From positions 91,997 to 155,996 of the forward strand of contig NZ_MDDS01000086.1 of NCBI RefSeq assembly GCF_001721295.1: a stretch of DNA of 64,000 bases. The letters run 5' to 3'. The position numbers and the translations under genes were made by a program. The first letter of the stretch is position 1. Each line of letters starts with the position of its first letter. The notes beneath the pieces were generated by a model. That model worked only from the letters and a program-made list of their open reading frames with translations, was not told where the DNA came from and ran no database searches. This DNA comes from Sphingomonas turrisvirgatae. Lineage in GTDB: Bacteria; Pseudomonadota; Alphaproteobacteria; Sphingomonadales; Sphingomonadaceae. Shown piece by piece: positions 51,046 through 58,478 of the stretch.

Positions 51046-52815
51046 ATGAGTGATCCGCGCGACGTCCTGAGACAGACTTTCGGCTTTCCCGACTTTCGCG
51101 GGGTTCAGCGCGATGTGGTGACCCGCGTGCTGGGTGGACAGCGCACGCTGGCGATCATGCCGACCGGGGCCGGCAAGTCGCTGACCTATCAGCTGCCGGC
51201 GGTGATGCTGGAGGGGACGTGCCTGGTCGTATCGCCGCTGATCGCGCTGATGCACGACCAGCTGCGTGCGGCCGAAGCGGTCGGCATTCGCGCCGCGACG
51301 CTGACCAGCGCCGACGACAATCGCGACGAGACCATCAGGCGGTTTCGCGAGCGCCAGCTGGACCTGCTGTACGTGGCGCCCGAGCGCGCGTCGAACGAGG
51401 GCTTTCGCAACCTGTTGCGGCAGGCGCCCCTGTCGATGTTCGCAATCGACGAGGCGCATTGCGTATCCGAATGGGGGCATGACTTCCGCCCCGATTATCG
51501 CCTGTTGCGGCCATTGCTCGACAGCTTTCCCGACCTGCCCCGGCTGGCGCTGACCGCCACGGCGGACAATCACACGCGCAAGGATATCCTCGAGCAGCTG
51601 GGCATCCCGCACGAGGGGCTGATCGTCGCCGGGTTCGACCGGCCCAACATCCGCTATGCCATCAGCAACACGGCGTCGAAGGGGTCGGCGATCGCGAGCT
51701 TGGTCAAGCGGACGCCGGGCGCGGGGATCGTCTATGCGACGTCGCGCGACCGCACCGAGAAGCTGGCAGCGACGCTGGCGGGGACGGGGCGGCCGACGCG
51801 TTACTATCATGCCGGAATGGCGCCCGACGAACGCCGCCGCGCCCAGGCCGAATTCGTGCGATCCGAGGACATGGTGATGGTCGCGACGATCGCGTTCGGC
51901 ATGGGCATCGACAAGCCCGATGTGCGCTTTGTCGCGCATGCCGGGCTGCCGAAATCGATCGAGGGCTATTACCAGGAAAGCGGCCGCGCCGGGCGCGACG
52001 GCGACCCGGCGGTGGCGCACCTGTTCTGGGCGCCGGGCGATTTCACGCGGGCGCGGGAGTGGCTGGGGGAGATGCCGGCGAACCGCCAGGCGGCCGAGCG
52101 GGCGCGGCTGGATGCGCTGGCCGGCCTGGTCGAGACCGCCGAGTGCCGCCGCGCGGTGCTGCTGCGCTATTTCGGCGAGACCCCACCGGAACGCTGCGGC
52201 AATTGCGACAATTGCCTGCATGCGCCCGGCGTGCAGGATGCGACGCAGATCGCGCGCAAATTGCTGTCGGCGGTGTATCGCACCGGTCAGCGCTTTGGCG
52301 TCGGGCATCTGGAAAAGGTACTGGCCGGATCGCGCGACGAGCGGATCGACAAATGGGGGCATGACCGGCTGTCGGTGTTCGGCGTTGCCGAGGCCGAGGA
52401 GATGGCGCTGGTCAAGCCGGTCGCGCGGGCGTTGCAGGCGCGCGGCGTGCTGGTGCCGAACGAGCATGGCGGGCTGGCATTGGGCGGCAATGCGCGCGAG
52501 ATCTTGCGCGGCGAGGCGAAGGTCGAGGTGGTGATGGCGCCCGAGGCCGAGCGGGGCCGCAAACGCCGGGGCGAGCCGGCCGTCGCGCTGGCCGAGGGCG
52601 ATGCGGCGCTGTTCGAAGCGCTGCGAGCCAAGCGGCGCGAGCTGGCGGAGGAAGCCGGCGTGCCGCCCTATGTCATCTTTCACGATTCGGTGCTGCGCGA
52701 GATGGCCGTGCGCCGTCCGCCCAATCGCGCGACGCTGGCGATGCTGAGCGGTGTGGGCGAGCGCAAGCTCGACGCCTATGGCGACGCGTTCCTGAAGGTC
52801 ATCCGCGACAGCTGA
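51046..52815 (+). CDS. recQ: ATP-dependent DNA helicase RecQ
   Basis: The 589-residue protein has the helicase core with Walker A PTGAGKS, the DEAH-type box IDEAHC and motif VI QESGRAGRDG. The RQC zinc site (CRR...CGNCDNC) follows, and a C-terminal HRDC domain (FEALRAKRRELAEEAGVPPYVIF in pieces). RecQ unwinds DNA in recombination and fork repair. ATG 51046 gives the normal start. Length (about 600) matches the family. Confidence 0.98.
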   Translation: MSDPRDVLRQTFGFPDFRGVQRDVVTRVLGGQRTLAIMPTGAGKSLTYQLPAVMLEGTCLVVSPLIALMHDQLRAAEAVGIRAATLTSADDNRDETIRRFRERQLDLLYVAPERASNEGFRNLLRQAPLSMFAIDEAHCVSEWGHDFRPDYRLLRPLLDSFPDLPRLALTATADNHTRKDILEQLGIPHEGLIVAGFDRPNIRYAISNTASKGSAIASLVKRTPGAGIVYATSRDRTEKLAATLAGTGRPTRYYHAGMAPDERRRAQAEFVRSEDMVMVATIAFGMGIDKPDVRFVAHAGLPKSIEGYYQESGRAGRDGDPAVAHLFWAPGDFTRAREWLGEMPANRQAAERARLDALAGLVETAECRRAVLLRYFGETPPERCGNCDNCLHAPGVQDATQIARKLLSAVYRTGQRFGVGHLEKVLAGSRDERIDKWGHDRLSVFGVAEAEEMALVKPVARALQARGVLVPNEHGGLALGGNAREILRGEAKVEVVMAPEAERGRKRRGEPAVALAEGDAALFEALRAKRRELAEEAGVPPYVIFHDSVLREMAVRRPPNRATLAMLSGVGERKLDAYGDAFLKVIRDS

Positions 52816-52817
52816 TT

Positions 52818-52948
52818 TCGTCACCTCGGCCCGTCCGACGAAACTCTGGACAGGCTTGTGCCGAGGTCCACGGTGCGGCTAGCGATGGGATCGAGGATCG
52901 AGTCCGGCACTTGCCGCCCGGTGGATCCCGGCACAAGGCCGGGATGAC
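52818..52948. repeat. Composite REP-like palindromic element
   Basis: The left unit runs CGTCACCTCGG to GTGCCGAGGTCCA (about 52820-52870), and the right unit is TGGATCCCGGCACAAGGCCGGGATGAC (about 52922-52948). The arrangement matches the 581-685 element. It fills the gap between recQ and the TIGR01244 gene. Confidence 0.75.
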
Positions 52949-52984
52949 GAGGGTAGCGGGCCAGGATCTGCCAAGGAGTAATCG

Positions 52985-53419
52985 ATGGCCGACATTCGCC
53001 GTATCAACGACCAGATTTCGGTCGCGCCGCAGATCGAACCCGCCGACCTTGCCGATATTGCGCAGCAGGGCTTCGTCGCGGTGATCAACAATCGCCCGGA
53101 CGATGAGGATGCAGGCCAGCCGGCAGGCGAGGCGGTGCGCGCGGCGGCCGAGGCGCAGGGGATGCTCTATCACGCCATCCCCGTCACCCAGGCGGGATTT
53201 TCGGCCAATCAGGTCGAGGCGATGCGCGCGGCGATCGATGCGGCGAACGGCCCGGTGCTGGCCTATTGCCGGTCGGGCACGCGTTCCACCAACCTGTGGG
53301 CGTTGGCGCAGGCAAGCAAGGGTGACCGGCCCGACCACTTGATCGAACAGGCCGCCGGGGCCGGCTATAATCTGACCGGGCTTCGTCCGCTGCTCGACCA
53401 GCTGTCCGGCAAGGCCTGA
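52985..53419 (+). CDS. TIGR01244 family sulfurtransferase/phosphatase-like protein
   Basis: The 144-residue protein begins MADIRRINDQISVAPQIEPADL and has the family signature INNRPDDEDAGQP plus the active-site loop AYCRSGTRS with Cys95. The loop is CX4R, as in this rhodanese/DSP-like family rather than the CX5R of protein tyrosine phosphatases. Related domains occur in Blh proteins acting on sulfide-responsive genes. The preceding AAGGAG is a good ribosome binding site. The physiological substrate is unknown. Confidence 0.9.
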   Translation: MADIRRINDQISVAPQIEPADLADIAQQGFVAVINNRPDDEDAGQPAGEAVRAAAEAQGMLYHAIPVTQAGFSANQVEAMRAAIDAANGPVLAYCRSGTRSTNLWALAQASKGDRPDHLIEQAAGAGYNLTGLRPLLDQLSGKA

Positions 53420-53420
53420 C

Positions 53421-53834
53421 ATGAACTGGGCACTCGCCGCGGGGTCGCTCGTGGCGGTGCTGATGCTGGCCGGGATCGCCTGGGCATTGCGGCTGGGCGA
53501 GAGCGGCCGGATTGCTGATGCGGCACAAGCGATCCGCCTGGCCGAGGAGGGGCTTGCCGGCTTTGAGGCGAGCGACGCCGTCGTGTGTGCCGATGGCGGC
53601 GGCGCGGTGGTGTTCGGAAGTCATGGCACGGTCGCGCTGATCCGGCCGAGCGGCGCGCGGTTCATCGTGCGCGAGGTGCGGCGGCCGCAGTGGCAGGCAA
53701 GCGATGCCGGCCTGCGCATCGAGAGCGGCGATCCCATCCCCGTGCTGCTCACGCTGAACCCTGCCGACGCACAGGGTGTTGGTCAGCGGCTGGACGCGGT
53801 TGCTGACATTGGCGTAAATATGGATCGTGGCTGA
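53421..53834 (+). CDS. Small membrane-anchored protein, unknown
   Basis: The 137-residue protein has one N-terminal helix (MNWALAAGSLVAVLMLAGIAWAL) and a C-terminal domain of short strands that ends GVNMDRG. I do not recognise it. It starts one base after the TIGR01244 stop and overlaps the start of the hydroxylase gene by 8 bp, so it is part of the same operon. A regulatory or cofactor role for that neighbour is possible but unsupported. Confidence 0.78.
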   Translation: MNWALAAGSLVAVLMLAGIAWALRLGESGRIADAAQAIRLAEEGLAGFEASDAVVCADGGGAVVFGSHGTVALIRPSGARFIVREVRRPQWQASDAGLRIESGDPIPVLLTLNPADAQGVGQRLDAVADIGVNMDRG

Positions 53835-54792
53835 GCTTCCCGATCCCGTCGATCTCGCGGTGCCCGCCTTCGTCGCGCTGGTGCTGGCGGAGATGATCGT
53901 GGCGCGCGTGAAGGATCGCAGCCGTTACTGCCCGCGCGACACGCTGACATCGCTGCTGCTCGGTTTTGGCAGCACGGTCGCCGGCGTGCTGTCGGCGGGC
54001 ATGGTGTTCGCGCTGGCGACATGGGTTCACCAGTTCCGCCTCTTCGACATCGGCTATGCGTGGTACTGGTTCGTGCTCGCCTTCGTGCTCGACGACCTGG
54101 CCTATTACGCCTTTCACCGCTCAGCGCATCGCGTGCGCTGGTTCTGGGCGAGCCATGTGATCCACCACAGTTCGCAGCATTATAACCTGTCGACGGCGCT
54201 GCGGCAGACCTGGACCGGCTTTTTCAGCCTGGCGTTCCTGTTCCGGCTGCCGCTGTTCCTGATCGGCTTTCCGCCGGCGATGATCTTCTTCGTCGCCGGC
54301 CTCAATCTGGTCTATCAATTCTGGATCCATACCGAGGTGATCGGCCGGATGCCGCGCTGGTTCGAGGCGGTGATGAACACGCCATCGCACCACCGCGTCC
54401 ATCACGCGACGAACGCGCGGTACCTCGATCGCAACTATGCCGGCGTGTTCATCGTGTGGGACCGGCTGTTCGGGACGTTCGAGGGCGAGCGCGACGATGA
54501 TCGGCCGCGTTATGGCATCGTCCACAACCTGCCCGACTTCAGCGTGCTGCGCGCGGCGTTCCATGAATGGTGGGGAATCGCGAAAGACGTGTGGCACGCG
54601 CCGGACTGGCGGGCACGGCTCGGCTATATGTTCGGTCCGCCGGGCTGGAGTCACGACGGCAGCCGCGACACGTCGGAAAGCATCAAGACGCGCTGGAAGG
54701 TGCGGCAGGAGAGGCGGGGGGAAGCGTGGAAGAAGCCGACATCGTCGTTATCGGCGCAGGAAGCGGAGGCAGCGCCGCCGCCGGCCGCCTGA
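53827..54792 (+). CDS. Fatty acid hydroxylase/sterol desaturase family protein
   Basis: GTG 53827 gives 321 residues with four or more helices and the histidine clusters of the family: FHRSAHRVRWFWASH, HVIHHSSQHYN and NTPSHHRVHHATN, forming a diiron site. Such enzymes hydroxylate or desaturate lipids at the membrane. Its last 67 bases overlap the GMC oxidoreductase gene in another frame; the Arg/Lys-rich C-terminal tail lies in that overlap and may be variable. Confidence 0.92.
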   Translation: MAELPDPVDLAVPAFVALVLAEMIVARVKDRSRYCPRDTLTSLLLGFGSTVAGVLSAGMVFALATWVHQFRLFDIGYAWYWFVLAFVLDDLAYYAFHRSAHRVRWFWASHVIHHSSQHYNLSTALRQTWTGFFSLAFLFRLPLFLIGFPPAMIFFVAGLNLVYQFWIHTEVIGRMPRWFEAVMNTPSHHRVHHATNARYLDRNYAGVFIVWDRLFGTFEGERDDDRPRYGIVHNLPDFSVLRAAFHEWWGIAKDVWHAPDWRARLGYMFGPPGWSHDGSRDTSESIKTRWKVRQERRGEAWKKPTSSLSAQEAEAAPPPAA

Positions 54793-56297
54793 GCGAAGGG
54801 GGCAGATACAAGGTCGCGGTGCTGGAGGCGGGCGGGCGCAATGCGGGGTTCCGTACGCTGATGCCCGGCGCGCTGGCGATGCAGACGCCGGCGACCAACT
54901 GGGGCTATGAAACCGTGCCGCAGCCGGGGCTGAACGGGCGGCGCGGGTATCAGCCGCGCGGCCGGGGGCTGGGCGGGTCGAGCGCGATCAACGCGATGCT
55001 GTATGTGCGCGGGCATCGCTGGGACTATGACAATTGGGCCGCGCTCGGCTGCACCGGCTGGAGCTGGGACGACGTGCTGCCGGTGTTCAGGCGCAGCGAG
55101 GCGAACGAGCGCGGCGCCGACCCGTGGCACGGCGACAAGGGACCGCTGCACGTCAGCGACCAGCGGTTCGCGCATCCCGGATCGCACGCGTTCATCGAAG
55201 CGGCCGAGCAGTTGCAGATCGCGCGCAACGACGACTTCAACGGCGCGCGTCAGGAAGGCGTCGGCCTGTATCAGGTGACGCAGAAGGGCGGCGAGCGCTG
55301 GACCGCGGCGCACGCATATCTCAAGCCGCGCGACAATCTGGCGATCCTCTGCGACGCGCAGGTCGAGCGGCTGTTGTTCGAGGACGGGCGGGTGTGGGGC
55401 GTCGCCTATCGCCGGGGCGGCGAGGCGCGCACGATCCGCGCAGGCCGCGTGGTGCTGGCGGGCGGGGTGTTCGCGACGCCCCAACTGCTGATGCTGTCGG
55501 GCATCGGGCCGGGGCGGCATTTGCAGGACATGGGCATTGCGGTGCAGGTCGAGCGCGCGGCGGTCGGCGGCAATTTGCAGGATCACCTCGATTACATCGC
55601 GGCGTTCGAGACGCCGGGCAGCCTGTTCCTGGGCCGGTCGCTGATCGGGTCGCTGAAAGGGCTGGCGGGCATCGCGCGCTGGAAGCTCAATCGCAGCGGG
55701 CCGATGACGTCACCCTTTGCCGAGGCGGGCGCGTTCCTGCGGACCGATCCGGCGCTGCCCGCGCCCGACATCCAGCTGCATTTCCTGATCGCGATCGTCG
55801 AGGATCACGGACGGGCGAAGGTAAAGGCGCATGGCTATAGCTGCCACGCCTGTGTGTTGCGGCCGCAGAGCCGGGGGACGGTGCGGCTGGCCTCACCTGA
55901 TCCCGGCGACGCGCCGCTGATCGATCCGCAATTCCTGAGCGATTCTGCCGATGTCGATGCGCTGATGCGCGGCACGCGGCTGATGTACCGCATCCTGGAA
56001 CAGGCGCCGCTGCGGCGGTTCGGCGGGCGGGACCGACAACCGTTCGACCTGCATGACGATGCGATGCTGGAGAAGCTGATCCGCGCGCGGGCCGACACCA
56101 TCTATCACCCGGCGGGGACGGCGCGCATGGGGTCGGACGAAGCGGCGGTGTGCGATCCGCAGCTGCGCGTGCGCGGGGTCGAGGGGCTGTACATCGCCGA
56201 CGCATCGGTGATGCCGCGGCTGATCGGGGGGAACACCAATGCGCCGACGATCATGATCGGCGAGCGCTGTGCCGACTTCGTTCGCGCGGATTCGTGA
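54726..56297 (+). CDS. GMC family FAD-dependent oxidoreductase (choline dehydrogenase-like)
   Basis: GTG 54726 with AGGAG and GGGGGGAAG upstream gives 523 residues. The FAD-binding motif is GAGSGGSAAAGRL, with GRGLGGSSAINAMLYVRGH (GMC signature 1) and a C-terminal block with HPAGTARMG and the active-site NTNAPTIMI region. It oxidises alcohols to aldehydes. Overlap with the hydroxylase gene suggests a shared pathway, for example hydroxylation followed by alcohol oxidation; that is inference. Confidence 0.92.
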   Translation: MEEADIVVIGAGSGGSAAAGRLSEGGRYKVAVLEAGGRNAGFRTLMPGALAMQTPATNWGYETVPQPGLNGRRGYQPRGRGLGGSSAINAMLYVRGHRWDYDNWAALGCTGWSWDDVLPVFRRSEANERGADPWHGDKGPLHVSDQRFAHPGSHAFIEAAEQLQIARNDDFNGARQEGVGLYQVTQKGGERWTAAHAYLKPRDNLAILCDAQVERLLFEDGRVWGVAYRRGGEARTIRAGRVVLAGGVFATPQLLMLSGIGPGRHLQDMGIAVQVERAAVGGNLQDHLDYIAAFETPGSLFLGRSLIGSLKGLAGIARWKLNRSGPMTSPFAEAGAFLRTDPALPAPDIQLHFLIAIVEDHGRAKVKAHGYSCHACVLRPQSRGTVRLASPDPGDAPLIDPQFLSDSADVDALMRGTRLMYRILEQAPLRRFGGRDRQPFDLHDDAMLEKLIRARADTIYHPAGTARMGSDEAAVCDPQLRVRGVEGLYIADASVMPRLIGGNTNAPTIMIGERCADFVRADS

Positions 56298-56302
56298 TCG
56301 GC

Positions 56303-56385
56303 GCGGCTCCGGCCCGCTCCCCCACCCGGCCACCCACGAGCGTACCCTGAACGGGTGGCCGGGTGGGGGAGCGGGCCGGAGCCGC
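56303..56385. repeat. Perfect 33-bp inverted repeat with 17-base loop
   Basis: The arms 56303-56335 and 56353-56385 are exact reverse complements (core CGGCCCGCTCCCCCACCCGG). A degenerate relative with the right-arm core GGGTGGCCGGGTGGGG lies at 61331-61412. It sits between the GMC oxidoreductase stop and the amtB terminator. It could end the GMC transcript, but it is larger and more GC-rich than a normal terminator and has no T tract. Confidence 0.85.
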
Positions 56386-56398
56386 CTTTGGCATCGGC

Positions 56399-56431
56399 CA
56401 AAAAAGGGCCGGTGGATTTCGCCACCGGCCC
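56399..56431 (-). terminator. Rho-independent terminator of glnK-amtB
   Basis: On the minus strand GGGCCGGTGG, loop CGAAAT, CCACCGGCCC is followed by six T. It begins 60 bases after the amtB stop. Confidence 0.9.
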
Positions 56432-56490
56432 AGTCGTCCGCAGGAGGAACATGGTGAGGGGCCGGCCCGTCCGGCGCGGCCCCAATCTCG

Positions 56491-57825
56491 TCAATAATTG
56501 TAGGCGCGCTCGCCATGCTCGCCGAGATCGAGGCCTTCGCGCTCGACTTCGTGGGTGACGCGCAGGCCGGTGACCAGCTTGGCGATCGTGAAGGCGATGG
56601 CCGAACCCACGGCGGCCCAGAGTACCGCAATCGCGACGGCGATGACCTGAGTCACGAGCTGCGGCCCGAGTGCATAATCATCCGCGCCCGGCCCACCCAG
56701 GCCCGGCAGCATGGTGAAGGCCGTGCCGATCGACCCGATGATGCCGCCCAGGCCGTGGATGCCGAATGCGTCGAGCGAGTCGTCCAGCTGGAGCTTGGGC
56801 TTTACCGAGACCACGAAGAAGGCGCAGGCGACGGCAGCGATCGCACCGAGCAGGATGGCGCCGAACGGACCCGAATTGCCCGCGGCCGGCGTGACCGCGA
56901 CGAGACCCGCGATGGCACCCGAGCAGGCGCCGAGCAGCGACCCCTTGTGACCCAGCAGCCGCTCGGTCAGCATCCAGAACAGCACGCCCGCAGCGGTCGC
57001 GACGAAGGTGTTGATGAGCGCCAGGCCAGCCGAGCCATTGGCTTCGAGCGCGGAGCCGGCGTTGAAGCCGAACCAGCCCACCCACAGCAGGCCCGTGCCG
57101 ATGAGCGTCATGGTCAGCGAGTGCGGGGCCATGATCTCCTTCTTGTAGCCGATGCGCGGCCCGAGAATGATCGCGCCGACCAGCGCCGACACGCCGGCAT
57201 TGATGTGCACCACGGTGCCGCCCGCGAAATCGAGCGCCGCCGGTTCCCAGTTGAACAGCAGGCCGTTGCCCGCCCAGACCATGTGCGCGATGGGATAGTA
57301 GACGATCGTCAGCCAGACGGCCGCGAAGACCATCAGCGCGCTGAACTTCATGCGCTCAACCAGACCACCGATAACCAGTGCGACGGTGATTGCCGAGAAG
57401 GTCATCTGGAAGGCGATGAACACGAATTCGGGAATGACCACGCCGTCGCTGAAGGTCGCGGCGGTCGAATCCGCGGTAATGCCGGCAAGGAACGCCTTGC
57501 CGAAGCCGGCGATGAAGGCGTTGCCGCCGTCACCGAACGCCATGGTATAGCCGTAGATGACCCACAGGATCATCGCGAAGCTGGCGACGGCGAGCACCTG
57601 GGTCAGCACCGAGAGCATGTTCTTGGTGCGGACGAGCCCGCCATAGAACAGTGCGAGGCCGGGTACGATCATCGCCATGACCAGCACGGTCGCAATCATC
57701 ATCCAGGCGGTGTCGCCCTTGTCCGGCACCGGCGCGGCGGCGGCAGCGTCCTGCGCCCAGGCGGGCAGCGCCGCGAACAGCGCGGCGCCAGCGCCTGCCG
57801 CTGCAATCTTCAAAGCAGTTTTCAT
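56491..57825 (-). CDS. amtB: Ammonium transporter
   Basis: The 444-residue membrane protein has a signal peptide (ending LPAWAQD) and eleven helices with family segments VPGLALFYGGLVRTKN, WVIYGYTMAFGDG, the twin His of the pore in AFGIHGLGGIIGS, and VHINAGVSALVG. It conducts ammonium and is gated by GlnK, whose gene precedes it by 14 bases. The C-terminal EVEREGLDLGEHGERAYNY helix is the GlnK-interacting tail. It is transcribed from the sigma-54 promoter upstream of glnK. Confidence 0.98.
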   Translation of the reverse strand: MKTALKIAAAGAGAALFAALPAWAQDAAAAAPVPDKGDTAWMMIATVLVMAMIVPGLALFYGGLVRTKNMLSVLTQVLAVASFAMILWVIYGYTMAFGDGGNAFIAGFGKAFLAGITADSTAATFSDGVVIPEFVFIAFQMTFSAITVALVIGGLVERMKFSALMVFAAVWLTIVYYPIAHMVWAGNGLLFNWEPAALDFAGGTVVHINAGVSALVGAIILGPRIGYKKEIMAPHSLTMTLIGTGLLWVGWFGFNAGSALEANGSAGLALINTFVATAAGVLFWMLTERLLGHKGSLLGACSGAIAGLVAVTPAAGNSGPFGAILLGAIAAVACAFFVVSVKPKLQLDDSLDAFGIHGLGGIIGSIGTAFTMLPGLGGPGADDYALGPQLVTQVIAVAIAVLWAAVGSAIAFTIAKLVTGLRVTHEVEREGLDLGEHGERAYNY

Positions 57826-57839
57826 GGAATACCCCCCCT

Positions 57840-58178
57840 TTACAGTGCGGTCTGGTCGGTTTCGCCGGTGCGGATGCGCACCGCCTGGCCGACATCGAGG
57901 ACGAAGATCTTGCCGTCGCCGATCGCGCCGGTGTTCGCCGCGGCCTGGATCGATTCGACCACTCGGCCGGCGATGTCGCTTGCGCAGACCACCTCGATCT
58001 TGATCTTGGGCACCATGTTGGTGCTGTATTCCGCGCCGCGGTAGATTTCGGTCTGGCCCTTCTGCCGTCCGAAGCCCTTCACCTCGGTCACGGTCATGCC
58101 GGCCACGCCCAGCTCGGTGAGTGCTTCACGCACGTCATCCAGCTTGAATGGTTTGATGATGGCGATGACGAGTTTCAT
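57840..58178 (-). CDS. glnK: Nitrogen regulatory protein P-II (GlnK)
   Basis: ATG 58178, after AAAGGGGGCGGA, gives the 112-residue PII protein; the 11-codon longer frame overlaps the promoter. The T-loop Tyr51, the site of uridylylation, is present in KGQTEIYRGAEYSTNMVPK, and the C-loop ends GKIFVLDVGQAVRIRTGE. GlnK senses glutamine, ATP/ADP and 2-oxoglutarate and blocks AmtB when ammonium is abundant. A sigma-54 promoter lies 34 bases upstream, pointing to NtrC control. Confidence 0.98.
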   Translation of the reverse strand: MKLVIAIIKPFKLDDVREALTELGVAGMTVTEVKGFGRQKGQTEIYRGAEYSTNMVPKIKIEVVCASDIAGRVVESIQAAANTGAIGDGKIFVLDVGQAVRIRTGETDQTAL

Positions 58179-58211
58179 TCCGCCCCCTTTCGATTGACCC
58201 GGATCAACCAT

Positions 58212-58228
58212 CGCAAGGGGCGTGCCAA
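58212..58228 (-). promoter_or_regulatory. Sigma-54 promoter of glnK-amtB
   Basis: On the minus strand TTGGCACG-CCCC-TTGC matches the -24/-12 consensus TGGCACG-N4-TTGC exactly. The start of transcription would be near 58200, about 22 bases before glnK. Confidence 0.9.
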
Positions 58229-58295
58229 AGTCGAAAAGAGCGCAATTGCGTCTACTGGACGGGTGGCGGAATGTTACGGGATCGTTAAAAATTGT

Positions 58296-58323
58296 GCAGC
58301 AGCGAAGTGCTGCTTATTTTTTA
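58296..58323. terminator. Bidirectional terminator-like hairpin between tldD and glnK
   Basis: GCAGCA, loop GCGAAG, TGCTGC is followed on the plus strand by TTATTTTTT, and on the minus strand by ACAATTTTT. It probably ends tldD transcription (minus) and shields the glnK promoter. There is no plus-strand gene ending here. Confidence 0.55.
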
Positions 58324-58363
58324 GGCTCTCTAGGTGTGGGTCGATCGCTAGTGCGAGACTTGG

Positions 58364-58474
58364 ATGGTGGACGTGCAGATTCGTGCGCGCCACCTTGGAC
58401 CCGCGATCGGCTCGCTCGAAGCGGAGCGCTATGCCATCGCGGGCGCCTTCGATCTGCTTCTCACCGGCATTTAG
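58364..58474 (+). CDS. Possible 36-residue microprotein
   Basis: ATG 58364 starts a 36-codon frame (MVDVQIRARHLGPAIGS...) with G/C-rich third positions and a stop just before tldD ends. The ribosome binding site is weak, and no neighbour is coupled. It may be a chance frame. No homologue is recognised. Confidence 0.25.
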   Translation: MVDVQIRARHLGPAIGSLEAERYAIAGAFDLLLTGI

Positions 58475-58478
58475 CCAG

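Noticed and set aside
51031..52824. 597-codon open frame on the minus strand
   Set aside because: It lies fully antisense to recQ, which has all helicase motifs.
58273..58288. CtrA-like TTAA-N7-GTAA site upstream of glnK
   Set aside because: It has one mismatch in a short, degenerate motif, and no cell-cycle gene is nearby.
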